Positions 24,162 through 52,901 of a stretch of 64,000 nt of DNA are shown piece by piece (position 1 is the stretch's first letter; the number at the start of each line of letters is the position of its first letter). The translations under genes and the position numbers were made by a program. This DNA is from Membranipora membranacea. Lineage: Eukaryota; Bryozoa; Gymnolaemata; Cheilostomatida; Membraniporidae. The notes beneath the pieces were generated by a model. The model worked only from the letters and a program-made list of their open reading frames with translations. It searched no databases and was not told the origin of the DNA. The stretch is taken from NCBI GenBank assembly GCA_914767715.1, contig OU612068.1, positions 29,822,001-29,886,000 on the forward strand, written 5' to 3'.

Positions 24162-27100
24162 TCACTTCCTCGATGATGCCTTGCTCTCGGGTCGGAATGT
24201 CTCACTGAGAAATTTGTTGTAATTTATCCTACAAATTTAGTAAAGTCATATATCAATATATCCCTATACTATAGCCTCAATACATTTTCTTTGAGGGCAC
24301 TCAAAGCAGCAACAGCAATAAGTTACATACAAAGCTGTCAGACAGATTCGCATGAGCTTCTAAAGAAAGATTAGACTTTCTTAATCAGATCTCAACCCAA
24401 TTTGTAGACATAAGGGGCCCTTATTATGTGCATTGAAGGCGAATAATTACAGGGGCAAACTTACCTGCCAGACAAGTCCTCATCGAATGTATGCATCACA
24501 TTATACACCTCATCCTCATCCAGTAACACATTAGCCAGCTTTAGGACGTTCCTGAACTCCGGTAGAGTCAGCACACCCGTACCTGTCTTATCTAACTTCT
24601 TAAATGCTCGTCTCAGATTCTTCCAGTCTCCAGCCAGCTGTAAAAATACAAGTTTTACGAATTTCAAAATAATCCAAATAATATACAGACTTTTCACTAC
24701 TCTCATCTTTGGTGTAGATAACATTTTTGCTGCAGAATACATCTTTGTTGCAGATATCATGTTTGGTGCAGATTACATTTTTGTTCTAGAATACATATTT
24801 GTTTTAGATTACCTTTTGTCTGAGTTTAGAGGAGATACCGATGAGACCCTTCTGAGGAGGTTCTACAATATCAGCTATGGGTAACTCTCTGCCAGGATGG
24901 CTGAGCAGATCCATCAGATTATTACCATGCTTCCATACTTCTCTCTTCATAGCAAATGGCCTCAAAAACTCGATATATGACACCCTGCAATAAATACATA
25001 TGGTATGATAATTATATGAACCAGAAGGTATAAATGTTCACAACCTGATAGCAGTGTATGTCAGATTACGCAATTTAGACAGAGTAATAGAAATTACCCT
25101 GCCTAATGACTGGGTTATCTGGTTATGGAAAATGACAGCCAATCCAAAAATACAGCCAGCCCAAAATAACTCAATGATATCAATTTCAGACTGCAAGTAC
25201 AAAAAATTCGACCGAGTAGTTCAAATAAGCTCCACCTACAATAGAGGTAACAAGAGTGTTCCTACCTTCCATCTGCAGAAGAAGCAGAAAATTTAGTTGT
25301 GATCGTGTTTAGCTCAGCTTCTGTAAGCTGAACACACAATTCAGAGAGGACATCCCTAAACTCCTCTCGTGATATGTGTCCGGTTCCGTATGGATCCATA
25401 GCAAAGAACTCTTTCCTCAGTGCATCCCACATGAAGTCAATCTAAGACAAGTAAACAGAATCAACTACATTTCATGCAATTGATGAATTAATGAAAAATA
25501 AAGAATGAAAACTTTAGAAATGAGAATTGAGGATTGAATTGATGTGAGGTATAATCACAGAGAGGTTAAATCTTTTATATCTCTCAGGGTGAAAGCTCAG
25601 CTAATGGTAAGTTTTCCTTTATTGTTGGTGAAATTGATCGTGGGGAAAAATCATAGTGAGAATGAGAAAACAATACGCGATAGAGATTGTCTTACCTTAC
25701 CTTTTCTTCCTGCTTATCGATGAATAACAAAAATGAATAGTCAATTCTTTACATCAATAGTTGGTAGCCCTACTAGATTTTTAGTGATAGGTAGAAAGTG
25801 ATTTATTAGAAATTAGCCATCAAGAACTTATTTTATTATGACCGGCACTATATCTCCGAAAGATTCCAACAATCCCCTCAAAAGTATATCAATACTCTTC
25901 AATCACTCTCATACCGAACGCACAACAGTACCTTCGCCTATCTCATTTCAGAGATGATTGAAGTCCAACCCATTCAGATTTTCCTCTGAATATCTGTGAG
26001 AGAAATGCAGAGAAAGAGCAGCAGCACAACCAGCTGATTATTAGCTAACCTTGGCTCTGAGAGAATCTTGTAACAGATCTGTATCACTGTTGAGGATCCG
26101 GCTCTTCTTAGAGTAGTCAGCATCTCCTCTCTTTGGTGGGTTCACCTTGGCGTTAGGGAAGGCTGCAGATTTCATCGAGTGGCCGAACGTCCTGATGAAC
26201 TGATTCCACTCTAGCTTACCGTCTTTGTTTGTGAGGAAGGTCGTCCATAAATCTCTAATCTCACCACGATTTACCTGCGGCTCAATACTGAAACTGAATA
26301 ACAGTCACAATATTATACCACAAGAAAAAATAGCTTCAATAAAAGTCATTAGTCAAAGAACCAAAGAAAAATAACACATCTGGTTGGGCTTGGTTGTGAG
26401 CCAGCAAAAAAGACTTACTTTTTTAACAATCTGAAGAGGGTTTCTTGAGAGAGTCGTTGTGAGTTGTATTCGTCCATTTCAGAGAAACATCTTTCTATCT
26501 ATAACACAGATGAACAATGTCTTTGTGAGCTAGTCTATAGCAGCAATAGAAGAGAGCCTTATACATCAGAAAGATGACGCTGACTGTTAATTGATAAGTA
26601 TCCCACTATGCAATTTTCTGGAATTCCCAGTAAGATCTAGTTGATGATAGCAGCTAAGTTAAAGATATTATTGTGAATATGCTCTACTTCTATTGGATTT
26701 ATTGTCTTAGCTTTATCAAGGTAGTATAGATAGTAGTAAAGATTAGTCTGAGGATATCTGCAGGAATAATCTGGTGCAAAGATATGAGGGTTGATGAAAT
26801 AAGGGTTAATATTCACTTACATCTTTGTATTGTCGGCTAAAGAGACCTTTGAGAAGAATACGTAACTCCTCAGGGCTGCGGCGATCATGACCAGTGTCGT
26901 CCAGAACTAACATGTTCACTCCCCGATTCTCAGCTATTGGTGCACCTCTAGGTGCTGCCTGACTGAATAAGCTCTGTGTCTCTCCCCTAATAAGGCCATA
27001 CAGCATCATGGATATTAAAGTTTTGCGTCATCAAACATTTGGAGAAATACTGAAGTCATGCGAACCGCGGTATACTTGCGCGTGTGATCCTCTTAATTAC

Positions 27101-30100
27101 AAATGGTCATTTTGAAAACTCAGTCAGTGACTTATTAATACAAGGGTGTGCTAAATAGATGCGTTGTATAATTAAAACTTATGTAATCATTTTCTCATTG
27201 GCCCCAAAAGAAGCTCTATCAATAAAGTTCATTTTATTATATTACATTATATTGTCTTCAGACATGTCAGATGTTTGTGACACGCTATATCTCACCTGGT
27301 GTCAAACTGAGACATGAACTCAGCATATTTGACATCTCCCTCTGGTGTGAGGGGCATGTGATCTATCAGTGTTCTAAACTGGTCGTCTGACATCTCTATA
27401 TTAAATCTGCTCTCTATAGCAGCTCTAAACTCTTCTTGTGATATGACATCTGTACCCAGTCTATCTATTTTACTGTAATATCATAACAATTATAATAGAA
27501 GCCTATGTTGAACAGAGACCTTAGATCATCTATCGTCGATCTGATATTAAATTCAAATACATATAATTTGTGTAAAAGCATTAGTAGTAAAGGAACAACG
27601 CAAATATTTAACAACATTGGCTCGGAGATTTCAACAGCAATACATCTAGAGAGAGGAGGTGTTCTTGTAAGCATGGAACATGCAGTTGGTCTCCTGGTCT
27701 CAAACCAACAAACAATATGTATTCTCGTTTGATCGATATTAAACGAGACTTTGATATTCAACGTGAAGACTTACTGGAATGTTCCTATAAGAGATAGGAA
27801 ATCCTGCTGGAACATATTCATAAGCTGCGCCTCGACAGCACTGAGAGTGGATCCAGCCCCAGGACTTCCTGTCCTCACAGATCTGTTATATCTATGCTTA
27901 CTATCACCCAGTATCTTATGTGGCATACCCTCCTCTGATCTATCCTGGAATCTGTGCAAAAACTCCTGGGAGAAAAAGAGAAAATAAGCATTGTGAAAAC
28001 TCCGGAGACAAAGGAGAGAAAATCAGCATTCAACTTTACATTGTAAAAAATAGAAGCCTTTTCAGTGTTGGGATAATGGGTAAGCATTCTCAAAATGAAA
28101 ACATGCTGCCATAACTATGCGATAAATATAGTTACAAGATAGTGGTGAAAGATTTGAAGAAAAAATGCATATTTTTTCTTTCTTTCTTACTTTGTAGGGG
28201 ACTCCCATCTTTAGTTGAGCTACACCACATCTGGCTAAGAATTCTTCTAAGTGACTTCTCTCCATACGTAGGCCGTGCTGACTGAGGACCATACAGAAAT
28301 CTGACGCTGTTACCTACAATCAGATTTACATTCGTAACAACAAGTACACAACTCAATCATCAAATCATTGGATCTTGTTTAGCAGCAGTAGGGAGAGTAG
28401 GATATATATATCCTCCCTATTGGCAGCTAATAGCAGCTCAGACTACAGGATGAGAATATTCACGGATTCAAATTTAGCAACCTAGACAAGAAATTATTGA
28501 ACTTACATGTTAACGTACTAGCAAATTTTGAGATTTCTTGATATAAGCTATGATCGAGAAAATCTAATGATTACTGGAATAAGCAGAATTCACAATTAAA
28601 TTGAAATTTTCAGCCTTTCCTTTAAAAGTTGATGATAGTGATCAGTGTACAAAATAGCTTTGAGATAGGAAGCTGTGAACCGGAGACAGCGAAAATGGAG
28701 ACTCACCACACCAGATTTTTCTGCATCCATTTCTTCAAAAGCAATTTTGAGATTTTGGAAACCCTCTCTGAACTTGTTCTTTAGCCATCTCTCGATATCT
28801 AATGAGCGTTTTCTGTCTGCTTCTTTTTGTCTCGGAGTATTCTCATCAAATTCTGTGAAATCAAAACACCACAATAACTTACATAAAAATCTAGGAGAAT
28901 AATAGCCTAGAAGCACCAAGGAGTAGTGAAGCTAAATTAGGTTTTACAACAATATTGCATGGTATTTACCCTACGCATCAAGTTGTTGATTTGATCTGAT
29001 TTAGCTTGCCACACTTTTGAAACCCAAGTCCCTCATATCGTATCATATAGATACGTCTTGACTCTGATTGTCAGAGCTGGTATGATGTAATCACCTTGCT
29101 GGATTTGTGGAGGTGGAGTGATGAGTTTACCGTCAGTGTTTACTGGTATATTCATTCTACCAGTAGCGGAAGCCTTGTGATCAGTTAATGAGATGCCCAG
29201 CTTCTTCATAAATTTGCTGCCATCGATAACACCGGCATTCTCCTCATCATATCTAAAATCACAATGTGATTGACATGATACATGATACAGTCCAGTCATT
29301 AGACCTAGAAGGAGTAGACAGAAATCCTAACATAAAACTGAAACTTCAATGTCTTCATTGTAGCTGCGACAACTTCAAAACCTTGTCTTTGGTGAACACA
29401 AAGCCTCAGTTATATTTTAGAGGCAGATAACAAAGCTCATTCTACACAGAAGAGATGGTGATGTAACCAACAGCGGCGCTCAATGCTCGGAGTCTGGGAT
29501 GTGCTCTAACCACATAATGGGTCAACTGCTACTCTTGGCACATTGAAATCTCTGTGATACAATAATATCCTACGTCAAACCTAGAGAGGACACCACATGG
29601 ACTGTTACCATCGAGGCGCCTAGCTGCTGGTGACCTTACAATATTGAATTTGTTGTAACAATGGTTTCATCATATTATGTTATTTGCAATGGACAATCGA
29701 GATTATTTTATTGATAACAATTGATCATATTGATCGGATTTTAAATTAGATTTAGATTAGATAAATTAAATTTGATACTATTTGTAACCTCAAGATCCAA
29801 TCAAAATTGAGCTAGTTATCAATGAAAAACCTGGATTGTGGACTGAAAATCAATGATAACAACATTACTTCTACATATTTTGATAGAGTAATGACACCCA
29901 CAATTTAGTGTCTCACTTATGCTGTGAAAGTTGTCCTGTCTTGGTTTATTATTAAGTAGTTGTATCCTACTCACTTTTTCCAGAGTCGATCAAACTCATC
30001 ATCATCCATGTGGAACATAAGCTTGTTTAGAGCATTTTTGAATTCTGGTTTGAGAAGTCTTGAGGCTCCCCCTGGGTTCATCTGTGGTACCAGATCAGCC

Positions 30101-33100
30101 ACCTCCAACACTCTGTAATAAGGAACGAAGCACTGTTATGCAGACAACAGAATAGGGGTTAAAATAAGGCAAGAGCTAAGCAATGGTTCTGAATTTGCAA
30201 TCTTCAAAAAAGTTCACTTCCCCTGACTTTAATTCCTGCCCTTATGTCTATATATGATAAGAATTGAGCCCTGGCAGTGGCTTACAAAACTATGAAGGCA
30301 AATCTAACAGCAATGGAAGAATAGAAGTATAAAAATAAAGCTTGCAAATGTATATGATGAAAGTAGCTGATATTTTTTTACACTGAACTATGAGACAAGA
30401 CACAAGTCTAGAATAACACGGATAGACAATGTGCGGATCAGATGTGATTAACATGCTGATAATTTACCCTTTTCCTTCATGATTGCTGAAAATAAACAAC
30501 TATTACTGTATATTGTGTGGTTTCATGGAGAGAGTTATCCGCTCATTTGGTATGGGGATATAAATCCCAAAAAATAAATGATACAGTATATTTATGGTAC
30601 AATCAGGTTCAATGCATCAGCTAACACAAAATACATCAAAATAGTTCCCTTTCATTTCTCTATGCTTTTGAATCTCCACTAAGTTTGCTTTGTTGTGATG
30701 CTGGAGTAAGGTAGTTAGTTGTATATACCTAACCAATTAGCAAATAAAGAATATAATCAATATACTATCAAAACACAATAGATGATGTTGATGACATAAC
30801 TTACCTCTGTCTTGCCTTCTCTTTGAGTAGTGCATGTACTTGTGCAGCAGTAAGCGATGGCCTGTCGTTGAGATTTTTACTGATTGAAGTCATCCACTGA
30901 GGATATGAAGCGCTGCTCGGTAAAACTCGGAACTTTGAGAAGAACTCAGCAAAGTGAATTATGTTTCTGTCTTGCAGTCCGATTCTGTTGAGCATTCTGT
31001 GGAATAATTGCTGACTGACCTGCTTACCTGTTGTCATAGTGACGATTCTGTTGAGAGCCTCCCTGTAAGATAAAATATAGAAGATTTTATCATATTATCT
31101 CTAACTATATGGATTTACTTATATGATTAATCCATAGATAAAAACCACTCATCTAGTGCAAAACCAGACACAAACCCCCAGACCATATTGAAAACAATGA
31201 TATATGCGGGTTGACCGTCTGAATCTGGGTAGTATAAACATATACTGACAAATACAGTACAGCATGCTGTTCAACCTAATTTGTTGTCGGAATTCAATTC
31301 CCATATTCCAATATAACGCGGAAGGACAGGAAATTGTTTTCCAATGAACACAGGTAACTACCTACATGCAGCTCAATATTTCTACAGCTGCACATCATAC
31401 CACGGTAGTTACAGCAAGATAATATGGTCATAGTAGAAATTTTGTTGAATAGAAAATCCGATACCCCTGGAGTTATGCATGCTTCGCTACCGATTGTCAT
31501 GTTTGGACCAAAAATTCCTGGTAAGAAATTCATTCCGTAAATCATTATGAGCTAATATCCCTCGCCGGAGGGCCGTCGGGCGAGGGGCAAAAGTCTGGGG
31601 GGCTCAGACTAGCTAATATCTTTCTACCAGTCCCTCCCTCAGCAATTAAAAATCATGAATGTAAACATCACAATAGGCCACAGATATTCTCGTTAGTTCC
31701 ATGCAGGCCCTCTAAACAAGAAAACAGTGTTTTATGTTTTGGTATATGGCAAATGATTATTATAATCATGAATATAGTTGTATCAATCAATAGTCATGTA
31801 TTGAATATGCGTAAAATGAGTAATATAACATACTTGTTAACATTGCCTTGACCCTGAGGATCGTTATCCTTGAACTTTTTCTGTACTTCATGGAAATGAG
31901 TTCTACACTTCTCTCTGAGGATAGCCTCAAGTTCATCAATCTCTAGTCGGGATTGGGTGGAGGCCTGAGAGAGACGGCTCTCCACACGAGACATCACCTC
32001 ATCTCTATTTCCCATCTGGCTCCTATTACCTGATTATATAGACAAGTAGGGAAATGTATGATATCCTAAAACCTGAGCATGCAAAGTAACGTGCAGCAAC
32101 CAGACAGCTAAAACTCACAAGACAGTCTCATTCTCAAGCGAAAACACTATGGTCGACTAACAGTCAGCTGTTACATGTGGACATGGCCAGCAGCAGCAGC
32201 AGCAGCATGTCATCAGCTTTGTTGGAACATTTAGGGGTACAGAGACTTCATTTCACTCAAAACTCCCTTCGTTGAATACACTGAGGTTCATTTTAACATG
32301 AAAACTGTGACATGTAAATATGAAACATTTGGTTAGCTACATTCAAATGGTATGAGAAAAAGAAAACTTCCACTCAAGAAACATGTTTCAAGCTTAGATG
32401 GAGGCACAGAAATCAAAATCAAACGTTATACAAAATCACCAAATAGACGGCATCTCACCAAAACACCACAGCAAATATTTTGAAAATATAAATGAAAAAT
32501 GTTAAGATCTATCATAACTCAATCTGTGAAACAAAATATAAAAAGACATTCCTAAAAAAAACAGTTTAGTCTTCTGCAGTATATAGTTCATCTGCTTGGC
32601 ATGAGCTCAATGTGCTCCAAACACCTTACATCACATTATGCCTGTGACAGACATCCACATATTCAGCTGACTCTCAACAAATCAAACAGTGAGATCTCAT
32701 TGAGGCAAGACTAACTTATTTCACTAGGATCAGATTAATGGTAAGTTGCTGGGGTTACTGAAAGCAGATAGGAAGATACACTCACCAAAGATAGGCATTC
32801 TAGTTTTATTAGGGTCACCCTCTATAACCTGCACACCTTCAGGTATAGCGTTGAACCTGTGAGGGGTAGTTTCCCTCATCAGTGAGCCAGCCCTGCTGCC
32901 AGCTGTGCTCAGCCTCTTAGGTATCCTATAGTCCTGTTCTGCTGCTAGAGGTCTGTTTCCACTACGGGAGAGAGAACCATTACCTCCGACCACATCGATC
33001 TGTGCAGGTCCTGGTGCCATGCTAGACATTGGATGTTGGATAGACGGTAAGATAGGTAGTCTAGCACTGCCTGATGTGACAGGTCGACTTGCTACTCCAG

Positions 33101-33110
33101 CCCTAGACAT
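24162..33110 (-). CDS. EFCAB6: EFCAB6-like multi-EF-hand protein
   Basis: Sixteen coding exons: 33110-32786, 32029-31834, 31062-30805, 30112-29975, 29252-29095, 28852-28707, 28313-28191, 27965-27775, 27472-27296, 26986-26821, 26498-26419, 26287-26050, 25441-25266, 24984-24813, 24637-24465 and 24228-24162. All phases agree and the total is 927 codons plus stop. The N-terminal ~105 aa are disordered and Ser/Pro/Arg-rich; the rest is a chain of degenerate EF-hand pairs, for example DKTGTGVLTLPEF, DAEKSGVVTASDF, DPYGTGHISREEF and DEDLSGRINYNKFL. The stretches DEFDRLWKKYDEENAG and the C-terminal pair resemble vertebrate EFCAB6 (DJBP), which is about 1500 aa, so this looks shorter at the N-terminal side. 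Many loops lack canonical Ca ligands. The family is linked to cilia and sperm. A likely 5' non-coding exon ends at 33455 (GCTAG|GTAAGT), with an acceptor at 33157. Confidence 0.88.
31550..31620. mobile_element. GC-rich 51-bp insertion with 10-bp direct repeats
   Basis: Within intron 2 of the EFCAB6-like gene, two copies of AGCTAATATC (31550-31559 and 31611-31620) flank a 51-bp block. The block is far more GC-rich than its surroundings and can form two hairpins: CCTCGCC (31560-31566) with GGCGAGG (31579-31585), and AGTCTG (31592-31597) with CAGACT (31605-31610). The origin is unknown. It reads like an insertion with target duplication. Confidence 0.5.
32188..32206. repeat. CAG trinucleotide repeat
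   Basis: About six CAG units in intron 1 of the EFCAB6-like gene, not coding. Confidence 0.75.
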
Positions 33111-36100
33111 ATTTGAGTCAATCTTTACAGTTTCCAAAGGTAAAGTTATAAATCAGCTGTTTTGGTTATAAAGTGAAAGATCTGAAAGTTATTTACGTTT
33201 ATTACAGCACACCATGTTCCACCATGTTAGCTGACTTGTTGTCATTAGCGACCTCACTTGGTAACAATTTAAGTTAGCCATGCAGCTGTAAAGTAGAAGA
33301 AAATCTACAGGGGCGGATTGTAAAATCTATATCCCTTAGGTTAACACCCTGTAAGTGTAAAAGAATTTTGACATCTGACAGGAAAGCAAATTTCTTGTAA
33401 ACACAAATGCAATTCTAGTCTTTCAGACCAACGAGTGAGATCAAATCAACTTACCTAGCATTCGTTGGTGAGAAATTCACAACCGCAACCCAGCGAACAG
33501 CTGGATTTTAATTTTACCCCCTGCCACTCTAGATTTACTCTACACTGCACAGTGGCAATATAAGTTATTATTGGGTTTTTAATTCAACAGAATACTCGAA
33601 TAATAAATTGATCTTGAGTAAACATTTTTCAGAGTGCGTTTGTTCAATACCAGCTATTGATATCTGGACAAAAAGCCTAAGTGCCAATACTTTGATAAAT
33701 CTGACTAGGTAAATTGAATCTATTATGACTATAATAAGTTCTTTATCTTACTTTATGGCTTATATATCATGAATGTCTTGCACCATTTGTTATTGTAGTG
33801 AAACACCTTCTAGTCTGGCAGCATGTTGAATGCATCATACATTGCATTGTAATTTCTCAGTCAATAGGTTTGTGCTGCCTAATATCACACTCCTGTGGCA
33901 GGTTAAATGCTACATTATCCTCTGTAATTAATCAATTGATCAGTTTAGGGCCTTGGCTGCAGAGAGGGTGTTGGGGTACGCTACATCAGGACTGTGACCA
34001 GTCAAAGTGGAGCAACTCCAAAACAAGGATGCTTTGGTGTGGCGCAAGAGAGGGCGGGAGCAGGTTCAGGAGCAGGTCCGGGAGGGAGGGTGTATCCCAC
34101 AATCCCTGGAGGTGCAGGTGGTCGAGATACAAAATCAAGACTGTTCTTGAGTATGTTAGAATATTGCATATTCAGTGTTGTACCTCAAGGATTCGGTCAG
34201 CTCAGAGTCAGTTAATGATATGGGCGTATCGCCGCGTATGCACTACCTTAGTCAGTCTACTGTGTTGTCGTTGAGGAAATAACTGCTCATAGATAGAGAG
34301 CAAATTGTCTAGTTCATGCCGCTATTAGCGCAATGATGACGAGAGAACACAAAATCAAACAACCACATAATTTTAGACATTTTTTCCTTTCTTTTATTAT
34401 ATAGGTACATAATACATCTAGATTGCCTTTTGTTGAAGGCAGGGAGTCACACGTGGGATTCCATGAAGTAATGAAAAGTGGAGAGTTGGTCATAATTAAC
34501 ATGGTTACTACATAGTTATCTAGGCTAGTGTCCATCACTTTACAAAACAGAAAATACTGATACGTCAGCAAAAGTGTTTGCAATACCCAAGTATGAGAAA
34601 CAATAGGGAAAGCCTTCCAGAATGAGTCTGCAAGGTCGGACAACTCAAGTTATTGACTGTCCAGCATGCAAAATCATGTAAAAATGTTTATTAACATTGA
34701 GAGATTGGTTTTTAACATAGCTGAGAAACTACCAACTCCATTTAAAGCACCAAAACATATTTTGAATAAAAAGTTGAAAAAAAGACATTGTTCAACAAAA
34801 ATACTTAGTTGATAACTTATTGATTTAAATATTTCTGAAACTGGACTGTGAGTTTTTAAATACAGGAGCAATGAGACAAAAAAATTAGGCGGTCTTATAG
34901 AAAAAAAGAGGATAACATGAACCAGCCAAAAAGCAAGTTAGTAATTATCATAATAATTTCCTTGGCTGCAAAAGGCAAGCCTCAGAATACCTAGTACATT
35001 TGATTAGTTGGAGAATACTCCGATTACTTTAAGAATTCTGTTTAATTTGCGCCAACTTGAAGGGCAAAGAGCATTATGATACACACAGCCAGGCTGTGGG
35101 CGTAATGTTACCATATCAGCCTACTGGTCTTGTTCTGTTGACAGATAGCTTTGAGCTGTTTTATTGGTCATTTGGGCGGCGAAATGCCCTTCGAGCAAGA
35201 ATAAGTAATTCTTTGGAATTAACTACACCTGCTCGTATTGCTATGGTCTGATAGAGTAATGAGATAAAAGTTACCCAGTAAAGGAGGATGATATAATTAC
35301 GATGATGTTCCCATAGACTTTTGAGGCAGGTTATTCAGCTCTTTGGCCTTTTTGGTGGGGGTACAGAGTATGCTTAATTTTAAATTTGTTTTTAAATCAT
35401 TAAACCAGGCTTGTAATACTAAAAAAGAGATAAATATTTTCACCCAACACCTACTATAATAGTATATATGATTATTTAAATGGTAATTGTCATAAATCTA
35501 ACGTTAAACTACGAGTGAGAAAAATAATAATACTAACATTCAGTGCAGAAAATAATAATAATATTGACAAGGACAAACTATTAGAATAATATTAATAGTA
35601 TTCTACAACGATACAGCTAATAGTATGTGGCACAAATTACTATGATTTTTCATAAATTTTTGCTGTGTAAATATATTGGGAGAAAAATAATTTATACATT
35701 AATTTTTTCATGAGAGCGCAGGCTAGCAAGCCTCGATAAATATCTACAGTACATCGTACAAGCCTATATTGTATAAATGTTGAGAAGAAGTGGTCATCAG
35801 GAGAGACAAATAATACACACAACGCTAAATCTTAGATTATCTCAATCATTATTGTCTTGACATATAAATAAGCGAATAGTTAGAAGCAGGAAGCAGTCAA
35901 CAGACATTTTAGTTTGCTTCGAGGCAGAAGCATTAGAGAAATAAGCCACATCCACTGAACTTGCACCGCACTCACTGACTAGGAGTTAATTCATGTAAAA
36001 TTCTTATTGTTATCCGAGTGTTTAAAGTAATACCGATTTTCACATGAGTAAGATTAGAGTAATCTTGGAGTTAAGTTATATTCTTATTATGGTTACAAAA

Positions 36101-36243
36101 GGCTCGATGCATAGTATATTATTTAATTTGGTTTGGCAGACTTTAGTTATATGAGGCCATCGACATTAGGATGACTACAGTGTGGCGACTCACTCTATTA
36201 TTAAAGTAATACAAAATTGGAAGAAGTTTACTCCTGTGTTTAG
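33111..36243. other. Intergenic between EFCAB6-like and NLK
   Basis: About 3.1 kb. The left part should contain the EFCAB6-like promoter and its non-coding exon (donor at 33455). A GC-rich plus-strand open stretch at 33981-34215 may be coding and is listed separately. The remainder (34.3-36.2 kb) is AT-rich with only chance frames; NLK's 3' UTR should lie just below 36244. Confidence 0.45.
33981..34215 (+). CDS. Candidate small gene or terminal exon, unidentified
   Basis: An acceptor-like site (TTGGCTGCAG ending at 33962) is followed by an open plus-strand frame ending in TAA at 34213-34215. The translation has a Gly/Ala-rich stretch (ERAGAGSGAGPGGRVYP) and then a more hydrophobic segment (SRLFLSMLEYCIFSVV). 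Local GC content is raised against the neighbours, as in exons elsewhere in this window. No ATG or first exon is evident; one could lie between 33500 and 33950, divergent from the EFCAB6-like gene. I recognise no family, so it may be a terminal exon, a pseudogene or chance. Confidence 0.28.
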
Positions 36244-51254
<15,011 letters not shown>

Positions 51255-52901
51255 TTAGGCTACCGTTATCTTAGACTTGACTGTGACTGTGTATTATATT
51301 AGACCCTGTACACCAGCTCAACAACTAAAAGTGTATATGCGCACCATTTAATAACAAGGATCACAGGTTATGCTTGTAAAGACGTCATTTGCAACAAAAC
51401 TTGGTCGACTGCAACCTCTTATTAACTGTAAATCAATATTGAGGCCCTTTCTCCAACAGGCACTCATCAAGTTGCTCTAGTATGGCTTTTCCGGTCTTCC
51501 TTCAGTACACTTTACTACACCGTGCCCTCTTGGACAGGGCTACCCTCTGCATGTGTATGTACTGATGAGCATACACACACAGTGGGAGTGCGCCATGTAG
51601 GGAACCATACTTGCCTGGAGAGCATGAGCACACAATTCAATTATTGGGGCACCTGCAAGCACCTGTTCCTTTGACATGTGAATATAAACTATGTACTATT
51701 AAGCCATATGTAGAATGCACAGAGGACACCAGGCTCTATATCAGAAGCTCTTATACAGACCACAGAACAGCTGATTAACAGCTGATTATTGCAGACACTA
51801 ATGAATAACTGTACAGTAAGAAGTTACATACCTGTGTGTTCTCTTATGGTGCAGCTTCTGCACACTAAGGTAGACTGTACATAAATGCTGATAGAAATGT
51901 TTCCTTCAAACACTCATCTCTTGGTATCATATCCTGGGCAGCTTCACCAGCCTCCAGTACACTTTGACCACTGGTACAAAATGGGCCAAACTGTCACTCC
52001 AAGCACAAGAACACATCTACCCACTGACCCACATGAAGGCAGGCCACACACACAAAGAGGTCATGTGACCGACTCGTATCCCAGGATGCACAGCGTCTTT
52101 ACTATAAACACACCCACTTAGTAGGCTGGTTGCCAGGGGTGAGGCTATATCTGGGTGTGGCCTGGGCAAGGAGGCATCAATGAATCAATGAATGTAAACA
52201 GGAATTGGTTTATGAGAAAGAGGACACGACTCCCGTCACAACATAACAGAAAAGATTTTCCGCATCAGCATCATCATAAAACAGTATCTGTTTCAATCGT
52301 GCTTGATCTTAGTATTTTCCATAAACGTATCTAAAAAGAGCCTCCCTCCTTTTTTGTTTACATCAATGACAAAACAGTCGACATACCAATGACCTAGAGA
52401 AGAATTTATTTTCCAATTTGTGATAAGTATCAGGGATAATTCTCCCTGCTAGAATGCTCTTATCCTCCTTCACCTTAGGATGAAATTCAGCTCTGAGCAT
52501 TATTGTTATGCTATACTATACATTTAGACAAACTTTGTGTTAATAGATAAAATCTGAGTTGTCATACCATAAAAAATGTAACAGCTCAAAAAATATAAAA
52601 ATTATTTCAGTGTGAGAAGCGGCTAACTGTCATTATAAAGACAATCAAGGAAAGACCATGCTTGTCTCCCTCAATAATTATGGCCAAATCTTATCGACAT
52701 TATTAATAATTTAAAGCGGAGGTCATACGAAGGTCATACGAACCCTCAAATTTGCACATAAATATACCCCCCATAATCATGTCCAAAATGAGAGTACAAT
52801 CTTACAGAGTTTTGTATGATTAGATTAGTACAGCACCATATACGTTGACTTGGCCATATTGGGAGGAGAATTGAGACGTTCGCATAAACATTCATACATC
52901 T
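51255..52901. other. Intergenic between NLK and PAF hydrolase gene
   Basis: Upstream flank of NLK and downstream flank of the hydrolase gene, about 1.6 kb. Apart from the candidate NLK leader exon donor at 51832 and a small duplicated motif (AGGTCATACGA at about 52720-52740), I see no feature. Confidence 0.45.
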
